Below, one piece after another: positions 7,695 to 16,532 of a DNA stretch of 64,000 nt (positions within the stretch are counted from its first letter, which is position 1; the number at the start of each line of letters is the position of its first letter). Below the pieces are notes generated by a model. That model saw nothing but the letters and a program-made list of their open reading frames with translations. It was not told the origin of the DNA and searched no databases. A program made the position numbers and the translations under genes. This DNA comes from Acinetobacter sp. ANC 5054 (GTDB lineage Bacteria; Pseudomonadota; Gammaproteobacteria; Pseudomonadales; Moraxellaceae). The stretch covers positions 372,001-436,000 of the forward strand of contig NZ_NEGG01000001.1 of assembly GCF_002135295.1 (NCBI RefSeq), given 5' to 3'.

Positions 7695-8513
7695 ATGATA
7701 CCAAAGAGTAGCTATCCAAGTGATCAAAAAATTCTGCGTGTCGTTTCAATTAATGTGAATGGTCTACGGTCGGCAGAAAAGAAAGGCATCTTTGATTGGA
7801 TTGCACAATCCGATGCAGATGTCATTTGTATGCAAGAAAGCCGCATTACCCATGAGCAATGGACCGATAAATTTAAACCCGAAGGCTGGTTCACTCACCT
7901 CTTCCCTGCAGAACGTCCTGGCTATGCAGGTACTGCGATTTATAGTCGCTTGCCCTTTGTTTCAGTCAAAGACGGTTTAGGCTTTGAGCTTGCAGATACC
8001 CAAGGTCGCTTTATTTCAGCTGAATTTGATTTAGGACTGGGTCAAACTGCACATATTTGTTCATTGTACTTACCCTCTGGTTCGTCTGGCGATGAAGCCC
8101 AAGCCCGTAAAGATTTATTCTTAAACGAATACAAGCAAATCTTAAAACAATGGCGAGCTGAAAATAAATCCGTGATTGTCTGCGGTGACTACAACATCGT
8201 GCATAAACGCATTGATATTAAAAACTGGTCAGGTAACCAAAAAGCCTCGGGCTGTCTACCCCATGAACGGGCATGGCTTGATCATATTTATGATGAATTG
8301 GGGTATATCGATACCTTCCGTGAAGTGCGTAAAGAAGCTGAGCTTTACTCATGGTGGTCAAACCGTGGTCAAGCACGTGCGAAGAACGTCGGTTGGCGGA
8401 TTGACTATCAAGCTTGTTCACCAGATTGGAAAGCACGTACAGTCAACGCATGGGTATTTAAAGATGAATGGTTTAGCGACCATGCACCCGTAATTATTGA
8501 TTATCAACTTTAA
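7695..8513 (+). CDS. xthA: Exodeoxyribonuclease III
   Basis: A 272-residue AP endonuclease / 3'-5' exonuclease of the ExoIII family that repairs abasic sites. Motifs in order: [17 protein letters not shown], the metal-binding glutamate in [22 protein letters not shown] with the catalytic Asp/Asn, and the C-terminal FSDHAPVI histidine. The start [18 protein letters not shown] at 7695 matches family length. An in-frame ATG at 7653 would overlap the 5' end of pyrE and add 14 atypical residues. Neither start has a strong ribosome site. Confidence 0.92.
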   Translation: MIPKSSYPSDQKILRVVSINVNGLRSAEKKGIFDWIAQSDADVICMQESRITHEQWTDKFKPEGWFTHLFPAERPGYAGTAIYSRLPFVSVKDGLGFELADTQGRFISAEFDLGLGQTAHICSLYLPSGSSGDEAQARKDLFLNEYKQILKQWRAENKSVIVCGDYNIVHKRIDIKNWSGNQKASGCLPHERAWLDHIYDELGYIDTFREVRKEAELYSWWSNRGQARAKNVGWRIDYQACSPDWKARTVNAWVFKDEWFSDHAPVIIDYQL

Positions 8514-8523
8514 AAGACCAAGT

Positions 8524-8551
8524 AATTCAGTAAACATTTGTTTACTGAATT
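8524..8551. promoter_or_regulatory. Perfect 12-bp inverted repeat after xthA
   Basis: AATTCAGTAAAC (8524-8535) and GTTTACTGAATT (8540-8551) are exact complements around a 4-base loop. It starts 11 bases after the xthA stop. There is no T-run directly after it, so it is either a weak terminator or an operator for the RNA gene that follows. Confidence 0.5.
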
Positions 8552-8591
8552 AATGTCAATTTCTTACAAGTTCTTCCGTTATAGTAGATTT

Positions 8592-8776
8592 ATCTCACAA
8601 TCATAGAAAGGCATTATGGTCGCACGGCACAGGGACATGTCAGGATGACACAAAAGGATTGGACGCCGAAGGAAGTATAAAAACAGACTAAATGATTTAG
8701 CTTGTTTTCATGGATGTGACAATGGACGTTGTACTGAGACCCGCATGATCAGGATGATTAAATGCGGGTTTTCTCT
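8592..8776 (+). ncRNA. Candidate CsrA/RsmA-sequestering small RNA (RsmX/Y/Z-like)
   Basis: About 185 bases, non-coding, with eight GGA motifs (8633, 8643, 8656, 8661, 8671, 8712, 8724 and 8752). Four are in hairpin loops: TGTC-AGGAT-GACA (8638-8650), TCA-TGGATG-TGA (8708-8719), ACAA-TGGACG-TTGT (8719-8732) and ATC-AGGAT-GAT (8748-8758), the last inside the terminator loop. GGA in the loop of short hairpins is the binding site of CsrA/RsmA, and RNAs with several such hairpins titrate that regulator. A TATAGT at 8580-8585 is a possible -10, placing the start near 8592. CTTACA at 8563-8568 resembles half of a GacA upstream site, but a full palindrome is absent. Boundaries are estimates. Confidence 0.65.
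8739..8776 (+). terminator. Rho-independent terminator of the candidate sRNA
   Basis: ACCCGCAT (8739-8746) pairs with ATGCGGGT (8762-8769), followed by TTTTCTCTTCTC. The 15-base loop carries a nested hairpin that displays GGA. Confidence 0.8.
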
Positions 8777-9106
8777 TCTCTAAGCCACCCATTTTATTTT
8801 TTTATCTGCACTACTTATTCTTCTCATTTTATTTTTAATCTGTTGTTGCAGTGCAGTTTAATTTTTCATATGAAATTTTGTTGATTCAATTTTTTTACTT
8901 TTTTCTTAAGCCTTAGTTTAAAAGCCGTTCATGTCAATTTAGTGACGGATTTATTGCCAAGTGATGACGTATTCATCCTGATTAATCAAATAAAAAATAG
9001 CAATGTCCCATAGTGCACTCCGCGATTTTTGGTTAATCTTTATAGCAATCTTAATGTGATATTAAAACTTTTTCATATCTATTCTTTTTATTTAGGACGC
9101 GTTTAC

Positions 9107-9454
9107 ATGCTTAAAATTTATGGCATCAAAAATTGTAATTCGATGAAGAAAGCCTTTGATTTGTTAACTGAGCTCGGCTTGTCTTATGAATTTCATGACT
9201 ATAAAAAACAAGGCATTGATGCAGAAACAGTTAAAAAATGGCTAGATGCCAAAGGTGCAGAATTAATTCTGAATAAAAAAGGCACCACATGGAAAAAACT
9301 CAGCGAAGCAGAACAGCAAGATGCTCTATCAAGTGAGGCTAAACTGATTGAAACGCTAACCACGCATAGCAGCATGATTAAACGTCCAGTTTTAGACACA
9401 GGCGCTGACCTATTGGTGGGTTTTGATGAAGCTGCTTATCGTGCCTTGAAATAA
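9107..9454 (+). CDS. ArsC/Spx-family protein, YffB-like
   Basis: A 115-residue thioredoxin-fold protein of the ArsC/Spx family. MLKIYGIKNCNSMKKAFDLL carries a single N-terminal cysteine, and WKKLSEAEQ and IKRPVLDTG follow the YffB pattern. The arsenate-reductase second and third cysteines are absent, so arsenate reduction is unlikely; YffB proteins are proposed glutathione-dependent thiol reductases. The start at 9107 has AGGAC upstream. The longer frame from 9029 only translates AT-rich leader. It ends 50 bases before a bidirectional terminator shared with the convergent DUF2147 gene. Confidence 0.88.
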   Translation: MLKIYGIKNCNSMKKAFDLLTELGLSYEFHDYKKQGIDAETVKKWLDAKGAELILNKKGTTWKKLSEAEQQDALSSEAKLIETLTTHSSMIKRPVLDTGADLLVGFDEAAYRALK

Positions 9455-9503
9455 GTTTGAATAAGATTTCATTTCAATTTTTTGAGATGAAAATTTTCCA
9501 TAA

Positions 9504-9530
9504 AAAAAGCCTGACGATGTCAGGCTTTCT
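9504..9530. terminator. Bidirectional terminator between YffB-like and DUF2147 genes
   Basis: AAAGCCTGAC (9506-9515) and GTCAGGCTTT (9519-9528) pair around GAT, flanked by A- and T-runs. Confidence 0.85.
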
Positions 9531-9545
9531 TAGGATCAATACAAA

Positions 9546-9983
9546 TTAGTTTGCACGAATCCACGTTTGGTTACGACCCAAGGCAGAAATACCAATAAAG
9601 CCGCGAAGCTCTAATTTTTTACCGCCATCAGCCAATTGACCTTTTAACTTGTAAGTTTTGCCAGATTGAGGGTCAAGAATCGAACCTTCGTCATAGCTCG
9701 TACCACCAGCGTTTTTAAGACCACTAACAATACGTAAACCTTTTAATGATTTGTTATGGTACGGACCTTCACATTTGCTGCAGGCATTTTCTTCACCCTT
9801 GGTCAAAATTTGCTGAATGCTGGCAGTAAGTGTGCCATTTTTTTGCTCGGTGAATTTTACAATCGCTTTTGGCTGCTTGGTTTTGTCATCAATGGTTTTC
9901 CAAGTTGTGCCATTTAGCGGGTCTGCTGCATTTGCAAATACAGCTAAACTCATCAATCCTAATGCTAATGCAATTTTTTTCAT
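9546..9983 (-). CDS. DUF2147 family exported protein
   Basis: A 145-residue protein with a clear signal peptide (MKKIALALGLMSLAVFANA, cleavage before ADPLNG). The mature part has the DUF2147 pattern: GTTWKTIDD, then KCEGPYHNKSLKGLRI, GSILDPQSGKTYK, and a C-terminal LELRGFIGISALGRNQTW. Family members are small periplasmic beta-rich proteins of unknown function. A Cys-x-x-Cys in ACSKC is unusual and could form a disulphide or bind metal. It is a single-gene unit, convergent with the YffB-like gene. Confidence 0.88.
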   Translation of the reverse strand: MKKIALALGLMSLAVFANAADPLNGTTWKTIDDKTKQPKAIVKFTEQKNGTLTASIQQILTKGEENACSKCEGPYHNKSLKGLRIVSGLKNAGGTSYDEGSILDPQSGKTYKLKGQLADGGKKLELRGFIGISALGRNQTWIRAN

Positions 9984-10138
9984 TTTTGTATGTTTCCCTG
10001 GTCTGGTATAGACGAGATTAGTATCTTAAAGTCACAACAAATTATCAATTTTTGTATGTGACCGTTTAGTGTAACCTTGTAAACCGTGTTGGTAAATATA
10101 CTCACACGATTCCAAAAACATAAAAAGATGGACGGAAA

Positions 10139-11050
10139 ATGAAGTTATCACCACTCACAAAACAACTCATTACAGAACGTATTTTAAAGACCACGATTCG
10201 TGCGCCGAGCCAATTTAATTTACCTCCAGAAACCTTACGTTTTGCACTAGAACAAATGTGCCGTGTGTTTCCTAAAAACCGTGATGTACACGTCCGCCCC
10301 ATTCATTTAGCAGGCTTAAATGCCGAAGAAATTAAGCCCCAACAAGAATCGACCCAGCTGATTTTTCACATTCATGGCGGCGCATTTTTTTTAGGTTCAA
10401 TGAATACCCATCGAGCATTCATGACACAAGTCGCGGCACGCACGCAAATGCAGGTCATCCATTTAGATTATCCTCTTTCACCTGAAGCACAATATCCAGA
10501 AGCTTTAGATGCATTATTTAATGTGTATGTCGAGCTATTAGATCAAGGCATGCAAGCCAAAGACATTATTTTATCGGGCGACTCATGTGGCGCGAATTTA
10601 GCACTGGCACTGGCTTTAAAAATTCAAAAAGAACAATTACCACAAGTCAGTGGCTTGGTATTGATGTCACCCTTTTTAGATTTAACCCTGACCAGCGAGT
10701 CTTTACGCTATAACTGTAAGCATGATGCCCTTCTAAGCATTGAAGCCTTAGAAACAGGCATTGATTATTATGTTCCACGTTCAGTCGACCGTGCAGACCC
10801 AGAAGTTTCGCCTTTTTTTGCTGAATTAACGGGATTACCCCCAATTCATATCCAAGTCGGTTCTAAAGAAATTTTATTAGATGATGCTCAGCGCTTCAAA
10901 GCCAAAGCAGAAGAGGCTGGCATCGAGGTAGAATTTAAACTCTACACTGGCATGTGGCATAACTTCCAAATGTTTAGTGCGTGGTTTGAAGAGGGGCAAC
11001 GTGCGTTGGCAGATTTAGCGGACTTTGCACACCGCTTAGATCGAACATAA
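10139..11050 (+). CDS. Alpha/beta hydrolase, hormone-sensitive-lipase (family IV) esterase
   Basis: A 303-residue esterase with the two hallmark motifs of the HSL family: the oxyanion motif HGGAF (residues 79-83) and the nucleophile elbow GDSCG (147-151, Ser149). The acid is probably in LLDDAQRF and the histidine in WHNFQMF near residue 278. No signal peptide is seen, so it should act in the cytoplasm on short acyl esters. It is transcribed alone. The hairpin after it has its T-run on the opposite strand only. Confidence 0.9.
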   Translation: MKLSPLTKQLITERILKTTIRAPSQFNLPPETLRFALEQMCRVFPKNRDVHVRPIHLAGLNAEEIKPQQESTQLIFHIHGGAFFLGSMNTHRAFMTQVAARTQMQVIHLDYPLSPEAQYPEALDALFNVYVELLDQGMQAKDIILSGDSCGANLALALALKIQKEQLPQVSGLVLMSPFLDLTLTSESLRYNCKHDALLSIEALETGIDYYVPRSVDRADPEVSPFFAELTGLPPIHIQVGSKEILLDDAQRFKAKAEEAGIEVEFKLYTGMWHNFQMFSAWFEEGQRALADLADFAHRLDRT

Positions 11051-11090
11051 TCGTTAAGACATGAACGATTGAAATAGAAAAAATAAAGAT

Positions 11091-11119
11091 AAAAAAAGAG
11101 GTCAGCGCTTGCTGACCTC
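11091..11119 (-). terminator. Terminator of azoR
   Basis: GAGGTCAGC (11098-11106) and GCTGACCTC (11111-11119) form a 9-bp stem. The T-run lies on the reverse strand, so it serves azoR. Confidence 0.8.
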
Positions 11120-11168
11120 AAAATGAGGAACATTGAAATCACTCATCAACTCAAATGCAGAGACCCAA

Positions 11169-11738
11169 TTAGATCGCTTGAATTTTCGCTTGAGCTGCAG
11201 ACATTGCTTGTTGTTTCATTTCCGCACCCATATTCACGCCTTCTGCACGAATAATTTCGACATCATTGACCCCTGTAAAATTGAACACGGTTTTCAAAAA
11301 GCCTTCTTGATAGTCTACTGGGCTGTTGTCACCATAAACACCACCACGGCTACTTGCGATATAGACTTTTTTGTCACCTGCTAAGCCCACAGGACCTTGC
11401 TCTGTATATTTGAAGGTACGACCTGCAACACTAATACGGTCAATCCACGCTTTTAAAGTGGATGGCAAGCCAAAGTTATACATTGCAGCGCCCACGACAA
11501 CCACATCCGCATCTAAATATTGTTGCAACAATTGCTCACCCAGCGCAGATTGCTCCGCATTTTGTCCCATCAAAATTTCACTGTTCAAATGTGGAATTTG
11601 TTCGACAGCCAAATCAAGATGCTGAACCTGTGCTTCTGCACCGTGCTTTTGTTTTAAATGCTTGACGATATCCGCACTCAATTGACGTGATACAGATGCG
11701 TCGCCCATGATGCTTGAATCGATGTGGAGAATTTTCAT
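11169..11738 (-). CDS. azoR: FMN-dependent NADH-azoreductase
   Basis: A 189-residue flavodoxin-like enzyme that reduces azo compounds and quinones with NADH and FMN. It shows MKILHIDSSIMGDASVSRQLS (phosphate-binding loop for FMN), MYNFGLPSTLKAWIDRI and ASSRGGVYG, all conserved in AzoR. It is a dimeric cytosolic enzyme in the family. It is a single gene with its own terminator, and the 250-base upstream gap shared with the diguanylate cyclase must hold both promoters. Confidence 0.93.
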   Translation of the reverse strand: MKILHIDSSIMGDASVSRQLSADIVKHLKQKHGAEAQVQHLDLAVEQIPHLNSEILMGQNAEQSALGEQLLQQYLDADVVVVGAAMYNFGLPSTLKAWIDRISVAGRTFKYTEQGPVGLAGDKKVYIASSRGGVYGDNSPVDYQEGFLKTVFNFTGVNDVEIIRAEGVNMGAEMKQQAMSAAQAKIQAI

Positions 11739-11991
11739 TTCAGAACCTAATGCTTATGTTTTTAACTTGAGCCTAGTTTAACCAAATGACATAAATAGAA
11801 TAATCCCTATCTCTATGACACTATGTTTTATTTATAGAACAATCAGCAACGCCCGAGATGCCATCGGTACAAAATAACTTGTCAGTTCAGTGTCGTTATC
11901 AATCAACATTTTTCGTGTTAAGGTAATTAAAATGATATCTATATAAACTTTAAGAAAAAAATTGATAACTCAAACAAGGCCATAATGCAGG

Positions 11992-13185
11992 ATGAAGTGG
12001 ATTTCAAACATACGTGACCTGATGCTTCGCAATAGCGTCAGCCAGTACTTACTGGAAGACGAAGTTGTGATGAACTGGAGTATCCTGAAAAAATGTATGC
12101 TGATGCTCATCCTTGGCTCGGCCATTCATCTGCTGTGGATTATTTGGAAATGGTATATTTTGATCACGCCAGAATTATGGCAGTGGGTCAATCTTCCCAT
12201 TGTTGAATCACAACTGTGGGTCAATATCATATTTTTTGCCTTGATGATTCTATTAATTTGGCCCTGCTATGCGTGGAAAGATCAGCCCACGGTACAACTG
12301 CTCCTGCCCTATTTATCTGTTGGTTTATTTGTCATTTCATTGTGCCGAGATGGTTATCTCGTTGGGGTCCTCAGCCCTGCAACCATGATCGCATACGTCA
12401 GTTTAATCACTGTCGGTTTAGTGCTGTTTACCCGAAAAATTGTCTATAGCATGCTGATTCCAGCAACGATTTTTTTATCGATGTGTATGTACTTGAGCTT
12501 AAAAGGCACCATACCGTATGCACCGATTTTTCTGGCAGATGCATCTGGCTATCAAAATAGCTTTTGGCTATTTTCGATGATTTTTTTCATTATCCCGATC
12601 TTATTGACCTGTTTAGCTTTATTTGAAACTTTACTCAGTCAATGGCGGCATCGGGAACGCCTAATTCAGAAATTGAGCCAAATTGACCCACTCACCAGTT
12701 TGTTTAACCGCCGTAGTATTAATCATTGCTTAGAACAGCTTGACAACCCTTCATCCGAAAGTTATGCCTTGGTCTTACTCGATTTAGATCATTTCAAACG
12801 GATTAATGATCAATATGGGCACAATAAAGGTGACGAAGCTTTGATTCTAGTCAGTAATGTGCTCAATCAACATTTACGCGGCAGTGATATTGTCGGGCGT
12901 TATGGTGGGGAAGAATTTATTTTGGTGCTAAAAAATTCAAATCTAGAACAAGCCATACATGTGGCTGAGCGCTGTCGCAAAACCATCGAAGAATTGCAAA
13001 TTTTCAGTGAAGATGGGCAAGCCTTCCAAGTGACAGCCAGTTTTGGTATCGCTATTTCGACCCCTGAATTACGTCCGCAACAACTGTTGACCCATGCCGA
13101 TCAAGCGCTATATGCAGCAAAGGCAGGTGGTCGAAATATGGTTATGGCTTATACCCCTCAGGATAGTTTTAGCCATTTAATTTAG
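11992..13185 (+). CDS. Membrane diguanylate cyclase (GGDEF)
   Basis: A 397-residue protein. The N-terminal half (about 30-220) has roughly six hydrophobic segments forming an integral membrane sensor domain. The C-terminal half is a GGDEF domain: IDPLTSLFNRR, the GGEEF signature at residues 305-309, and an inhibitory RxxD site at 296-299 exactly five residues before it, so it is probably active and product-inhibited. It makes c-di-GMP. The start at 11992 is weakly supported (AAGG 12 bases upstream); ATG codons inside the first 25 residues are alternatives. Confidence 0.9.
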   Translation: MKWISNIRDLMLRNSVSQYLLEDEVVMNWSILKKCMLMLILGSAIHLLWIIWKWYILITPELWQWVNLPIVESQLWVNIIFFALMILLIWPCYAWKDQPTVQLLLPYLSVGLFVISLCRDGYLVGVLSPATMIAYVSLITVGLVLFTRKIVYSMLIPATIFLSMCMYLSLKGTIPYAPIFLADASGYQNSFWLFSMIFFIIPILLTCLALFETLLSQWRHRERLIQKLSQIDPLTSLFNRRSINHCLEQLDNPSSESYALVLLDLDHFKRINDQYGHNKGDEALILVSNVLNQHLRGSDIVGRYGGEEFILVLKNSNLEQAIHVAERCRKTIEELQIFSEDGQAFQVTASFGIAISTPELRPQQLLTHADQALYAAKAGGRNMVMAYTPQDSFSHLI

Positions 13186-13218
13186 TGTGTTCCAAATAAG
13201 ACTAGATGTATCACATCA

Positions 13219-13887
13219 TTAACGTGAATATTGTTCCATTCTTGCTAAAGGCTGCTCTTTTTGCGCAGCTTCAATCCACTGCATCACCGCAGGATGTTGC
13301 AGTACCTGCTGCATATAATGCTGTGCATTAGCACTCACTGGCAATTGAAAGCTCTTTAGACGCATGACTACAGGTGCATAAAACGCATCGGCAATACTAA
13401 ATTCCCCACAGAGAAATGCCGAAAGCTGAGAACGCTGTGCCCAAATGTATTCAATACGTGCAACCTCATCGCGCAGTTCCGCATGCGCCTCCCAAAGCAT
13501 TTTGCCCTGCGCACTGAAATCAGCTTGAATATTCATGCTGCATAAACTGCGCAATGTTGTAAAGCTACTGTGCATTTCAGCGCAAATACTGCGTGCCCAT
13601 GCACGCTGAGCAACATGTTTAGGCCAAAGAGCATGTTCTGGATATTGTTCTGCAAGGTATTCACAAATCGCTAATGAATCCCAAATCAAAACCTCTCCAT
13701 CAGTTAAAACAGGCACTTTAGCATTGTCATGCAAGACTTTAAGCGTCTGTTTAAACTGTCCGCCTGTGGGGTCTTCAGAAAAAGGAATGATATGCTCTTG
13801 GAATGGCAGTTGAAATGCCTCTAGGACTAACCAAGGACGCATCGACCATGAAGAATAGTTTTTATTGGCGATATAAAGTTCCATCAT
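13219..13887 (-). CDS. Glutathione S-transferase family protein
   Basis: A 222-residue GST-fold protein. The N-terminal thioredoxin-like domain holds YSSWSMRPWLVLEAF, with serines at the usual catalytic position, and VPVLTDGEVLIWDSLAICEYLAE, where VPVL and DSLAI form the glutathione-binding site. The C-terminal helical domain has SIADAFYAPVV. It presumably conjugates glutathione to small molecules or has peroxidase activity. The ATG at 13887 has GGAG seven bases upstream. It starts 10 bases after dsbD on the same strand, so the two are probably co-transcribed. Confidence 0.9.
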   Translation of the reverse strand: MMELYIANKNYSSWSMRPWLVLEAFQLPFQEHIIPFSEDPTGGQFKQTLKVLHDNAKVPVLTDGEVLIWDSLAICEYLAEQYPEHALWPKHVAQRAWARSICAEMHSSFTTLRSLCSMNIQADFSAQGKMLWEAHAELRDEVARIEYIWAQRSQLSAFLCGEFSIADAFYAPVVMRLKSFQLPVSANAQHYMQQVLQHPAVMQWIEAAQKEQPLARMEQYSR

Positions 13888-13897
13888 GTTTCATCTC

Positions 13898-15697
13898 CTA
13901 CTCAGCCGCTTTAAATTTTTCGATTTGTTGTAACAGCTCTGCTTCAGTAAATGCACCCGTTAAACGTAGACCACGGATTTCTTGATGTGAAGGATTCAGG
14001 AATAAATAAGTCGGTGGCCCTAAAATATCCCATTGATTTAACAGTGCCTGATGCGTGTCGTCATACTGGCTTAAATCCAGTTTAATCAAATAATATGGCG
14101 CCAGTGCTTGTTGTACTTTAGCCGATTTTAAAACTTTATGTTCAATTGGCTGACAGGCCACACACCAATCTGCATAGACATCAATAATTGCAGCTTGACC
14201 TTGTGGAATTTGCTTTAACAATTGCTGAAATTCGTTAGCTGTATGCGCCACATGCCAATTGGCTTCAGCGGAATTTTGTGCGACAAAAAAACGCTGACTG
14301 TGTTGAAATTGACTATAGACAATATAAGGCACGGCCAGACACAGCACTAATATATATAACCATTTTAACTGCGTGCTGCGCCATAAAATACGCCACAGAA
14401 CATAAGCACTAAAAATGATACCCAGTCCTAACGATAACCATTGCAACCATGCTTCACTGATTAACGGGCGAATAAAATAAAGCGCCAATGCCAACATAAT
14501 AAAGGCGAATAGTACCTTAATTTGGTTCATCCACAGACCCGCTTTTGGCAATACACGAGCACCCAAAACACTTGCCAAAAGGAGTGGTGTTCCCATACCA
14601 AAACCTAAAGTGAACAACAACAATGCACCTTGCCATTGGCTATGGGTTTGGGAGATAAACAGCAATGCACCCGCCAAAGGCGCGGTCATACAAGGACCCA
14701 CCAATAAAGCTGAAATCATGCCCATGACGCCCGCGCCAACCAAGCTCCCACCTTTTTGCATAGATTGTGCTTGGTCTAAACGATTGACCAAGCTGCGAGG
14801 CAACTTTAGCTCAAACAAACCAAACAGGTTTAAGGCAAAAACCACGAACAAGAGACTAAACGCAATGAGTGTTGAAGGCTGTTGTAGCCAACGCTGAAAA
14901 CTTAAACCCGCAGATGATGCAACCAGTCCAAGAACGGCATAGACCATCGCCATACTGGTCACAAAGGTCAGCGCAATCATCCATGCCTTTAACCCACGAC
15001 TGTCACGGACAATCAACGAAGTCAAAATAGGCAACATCGGTAATGAGCATGGGGTAAAGGCCAATAAAAAACCCAAACCGAAAAATAGCAATAACCCATA
15101 AAAAATCGAGCTTTGAGCTAATTTTTCAGACCACATTTGGTCGCTTGCAGTAAATGTAGCTGTAGATTTTAATTCAGCATTTTCAGCACGCTGCTGATCG
15201 AGTGTTAAATCGGCTGTTGGAGTTACAGTTGAATTGTCAGCGGCTAAATCGAGTAAACGCTTCGAATGATTCGCAAGGTTTTGCTGAGTTACCAGACCAT
15301 TTTCATCGGTCTGAAATTCTATTTTCTGTGGTGGATAACAGACGCGATCTTTGGCACAGCCTTGCCAACTCACCTGATAGGTTTGCATTTTCTGGGTAGG
15401 AATATTGAAGCTCAACTGCTGGTAATACACTTGGGTATGGCCATAGTTATCGTCTTTCAAATCTTCCGCAGGCGGTAAATCCAACTGAAGCGGCTGATTA
15501 CCCTGTTTCACTTCAATTTTATGTTGATACAAATAGTAATGTGCTGGAATATTCCAACTCAATTCTGCTTGTTCTGCATTATTTGAAACAGCGCTAAACG
15601 GAAAGGCTTCTTCGGCAGACAGTAATGTCTCCTGTGCTGAAAGGCCCATACTGAACGACAACATCCCTGCTGCCGCCACATAAATCCATTGTTTCAT
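13898..15697 (-). CDS. dsbD: Thiol:disulfide interchange protein DsbD
   Basis: A 599-residue inner-membrane protein that carries electrons from cytoplasmic thioredoxin to periplasmic DsbC/DsbG-type proteins. A signal peptide is followed by the periplasmic alpha domain with paired cysteines in CAKDRVC. About eight transmembrane segments follow, with the membrane cysteines in FTPCSLPMLP and GPCMTAPLAG. The C-terminal thioredoxin-like domain has DWCVAC near residue 512. All three redox pairs are intact. It is upstream of the GST gene and downstream of the barrel gene on the same strand. Confidence 0.95.
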   Translation of the reverse strand: MKQWIYVAAAGMLSFSMGLSAQETLLSAEEAFPFSAVSNNAEQAELSWNIPAHYYLYQHKIEVKQGNQPLQLDLPPAEDLKDDNYGHTQVYYQQLSFNIPTQKMQTYQVSWQGCAKDRVCYPPQKIEFQTDENGLVTQQNLANHSKRLLDLAADNSTVTPTADLTLDQQRAENAELKSTATFTASDQMWSEKLAQSSIFYGLLLFFGLGFLLAFTPCSLPMLPILTSLIVRDSRGLKAWMIALTFVTSMAMVYAVLGLVASSAGLSFQRWLQQPSTLIAFSLLFVVFALNLFGLFELKLPRSLVNRLDQAQSMQKGGSLVGAGVMGMISALLVGPCMTAPLAGALLFISQTHSQWQGALLLFTLGFGMGTPLLLASVLGARVLPKAGLWMNQIKVLFAFIMLALALYFIRPLISEAWLQWLSLGLGIIFSAYVLWRILWRSTQLKWLYILVLCLAVPYIVYSQFQHSQRFFVAQNSAEANWHVAHTANEFQQLLKQIPQGQAAIIDVYADWCVACQPIEHKVLKSAKVQQALAPYYLIKLDLSQYDDTHQALLNQWDILGPPTYLFLNPSHQEIRGLRLTGAFTEAELLQQIEKFKAAE

Positions 15698-15747
15698 TCA
15701 GCTGAATCACCCTCAGTTATTGTCTACAAACCACTTAAAATGAAGTA

Positions 15748-16518
15748 TTAAAATAAGTAAGCGACACCTAAACCTGATTGATAGTTTTTATGAGCACCTG
15801 TCAGCTCTAGACCGACACTGGCATCGAATTGCATACGATCTGACACTGCATAAATCAAACCTGAAGCCAAGGAAACCTGCTGCTCTGTACTTTCCGCTTT
15901 GCGATATGCCAACTCAGAAAAGCCCGATAAATTACCTGCAATTTGATATTCCATACCTGGAATTGCAGTGACTGCCCAATCGCTGTCTTGTACTTCATAA
16001 CGCATGGTAATGGATGTATTTATAGTGTCGCTGAACTTATATGCCACGGCAGAACTTAAGCTATAAATATCATCTTCATTACTAAAACCAGCATCACCCG
16101 TTGCAATGACAGCTTCAGCTAGAATTGCCATCGACAATTTGTCGTCATGCAAATCAATGGCTTTTTTCAAACCAATGCTAACATCGCCTAAACCATCATC
16201 TTCGACCGATTTTCCTGCAACTTTCGTTTTCGTCCATGCAGGTCCTTGCCAGCCCAATTGCAATTCTAAATCTTGAGCTAAGCCCGTACGAAATAACATG
16301 TCTGCATTTAAAGTGGTGGTTTTGACTTTCTCGCCATTTTCATCGCGGCTTTCAGCATAACTGGCATTCGGCAAACTTTGCTCCCAAGCCAAGCGACCTA
16401 CAGGCGTAATACCTGTGCCCATACCTGCACCCGGACGATCAAATGAAAAATCTGCGGCCATTGCAGATAGGCTCAAACCAGAAAGTGTGGCAATACTTAA
16501 AACTTTAAATACAGTCAT
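15748..16518 (-). CDS. Outer-membrane beta-barrel, phenol-degradation MetA-like family
   Basis: A 256-residue protein with a signal peptide (cleavage after AMA) and alternating hydrophobic strands ending in GLGVAYLF, whose terminal Phe is typical of outer-membrane barrels. FDRPGAGMGTGITPVGRLAWEQ and the strand pattern fit the family named after the meta-pathway phenol-degradation protein (transporter-like, unknown substrate). The preceding ankyrin-like gene ends 14 bases upstream and dsbD follows after 50 bases, so a four-gene transcript is possible. Confidence 0.75.
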   Translation of the reverse strand: MTVFKVLSIATLSGLSLSAMAADFSFDRPGAGMGTGITPVGRLAWEQSLPNASYAESRDENGEKVKTTTLNADMLFRTGLAQDLELQLGWQGPAWTKTKVAGKSVEDDGLGDVSIGLKKAIDLHDDKLSMAILAEAVIATGDAGFSNEDDIYSLSSAVAYKFSDTINTSITMRYEVQDSDWAVTAIPGMEYQIAGNLSGFSELAYRKAESTEQQVSLASGLIYAVSDRMQFDASVGLELTGAHKNYQSGLGVAYLF

Positions 16519-16532
16519 GTTGATTCTCTCAA

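Larger units (their letters stand above)
8514..9106. other. Long intergenic region holding an inverted repeat and a candidate sRNA
   Basis: No protein gene is seen in these 593 bases. It contains a perfect 12-bp inverted repeat (8524-8551), a GGA-rich RNA gene with terminator (about 8592-8776), and an AT-rich stretch (8780-9100) that probably carries the promoter of the YffB-like gene. Confidence 0.6.
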
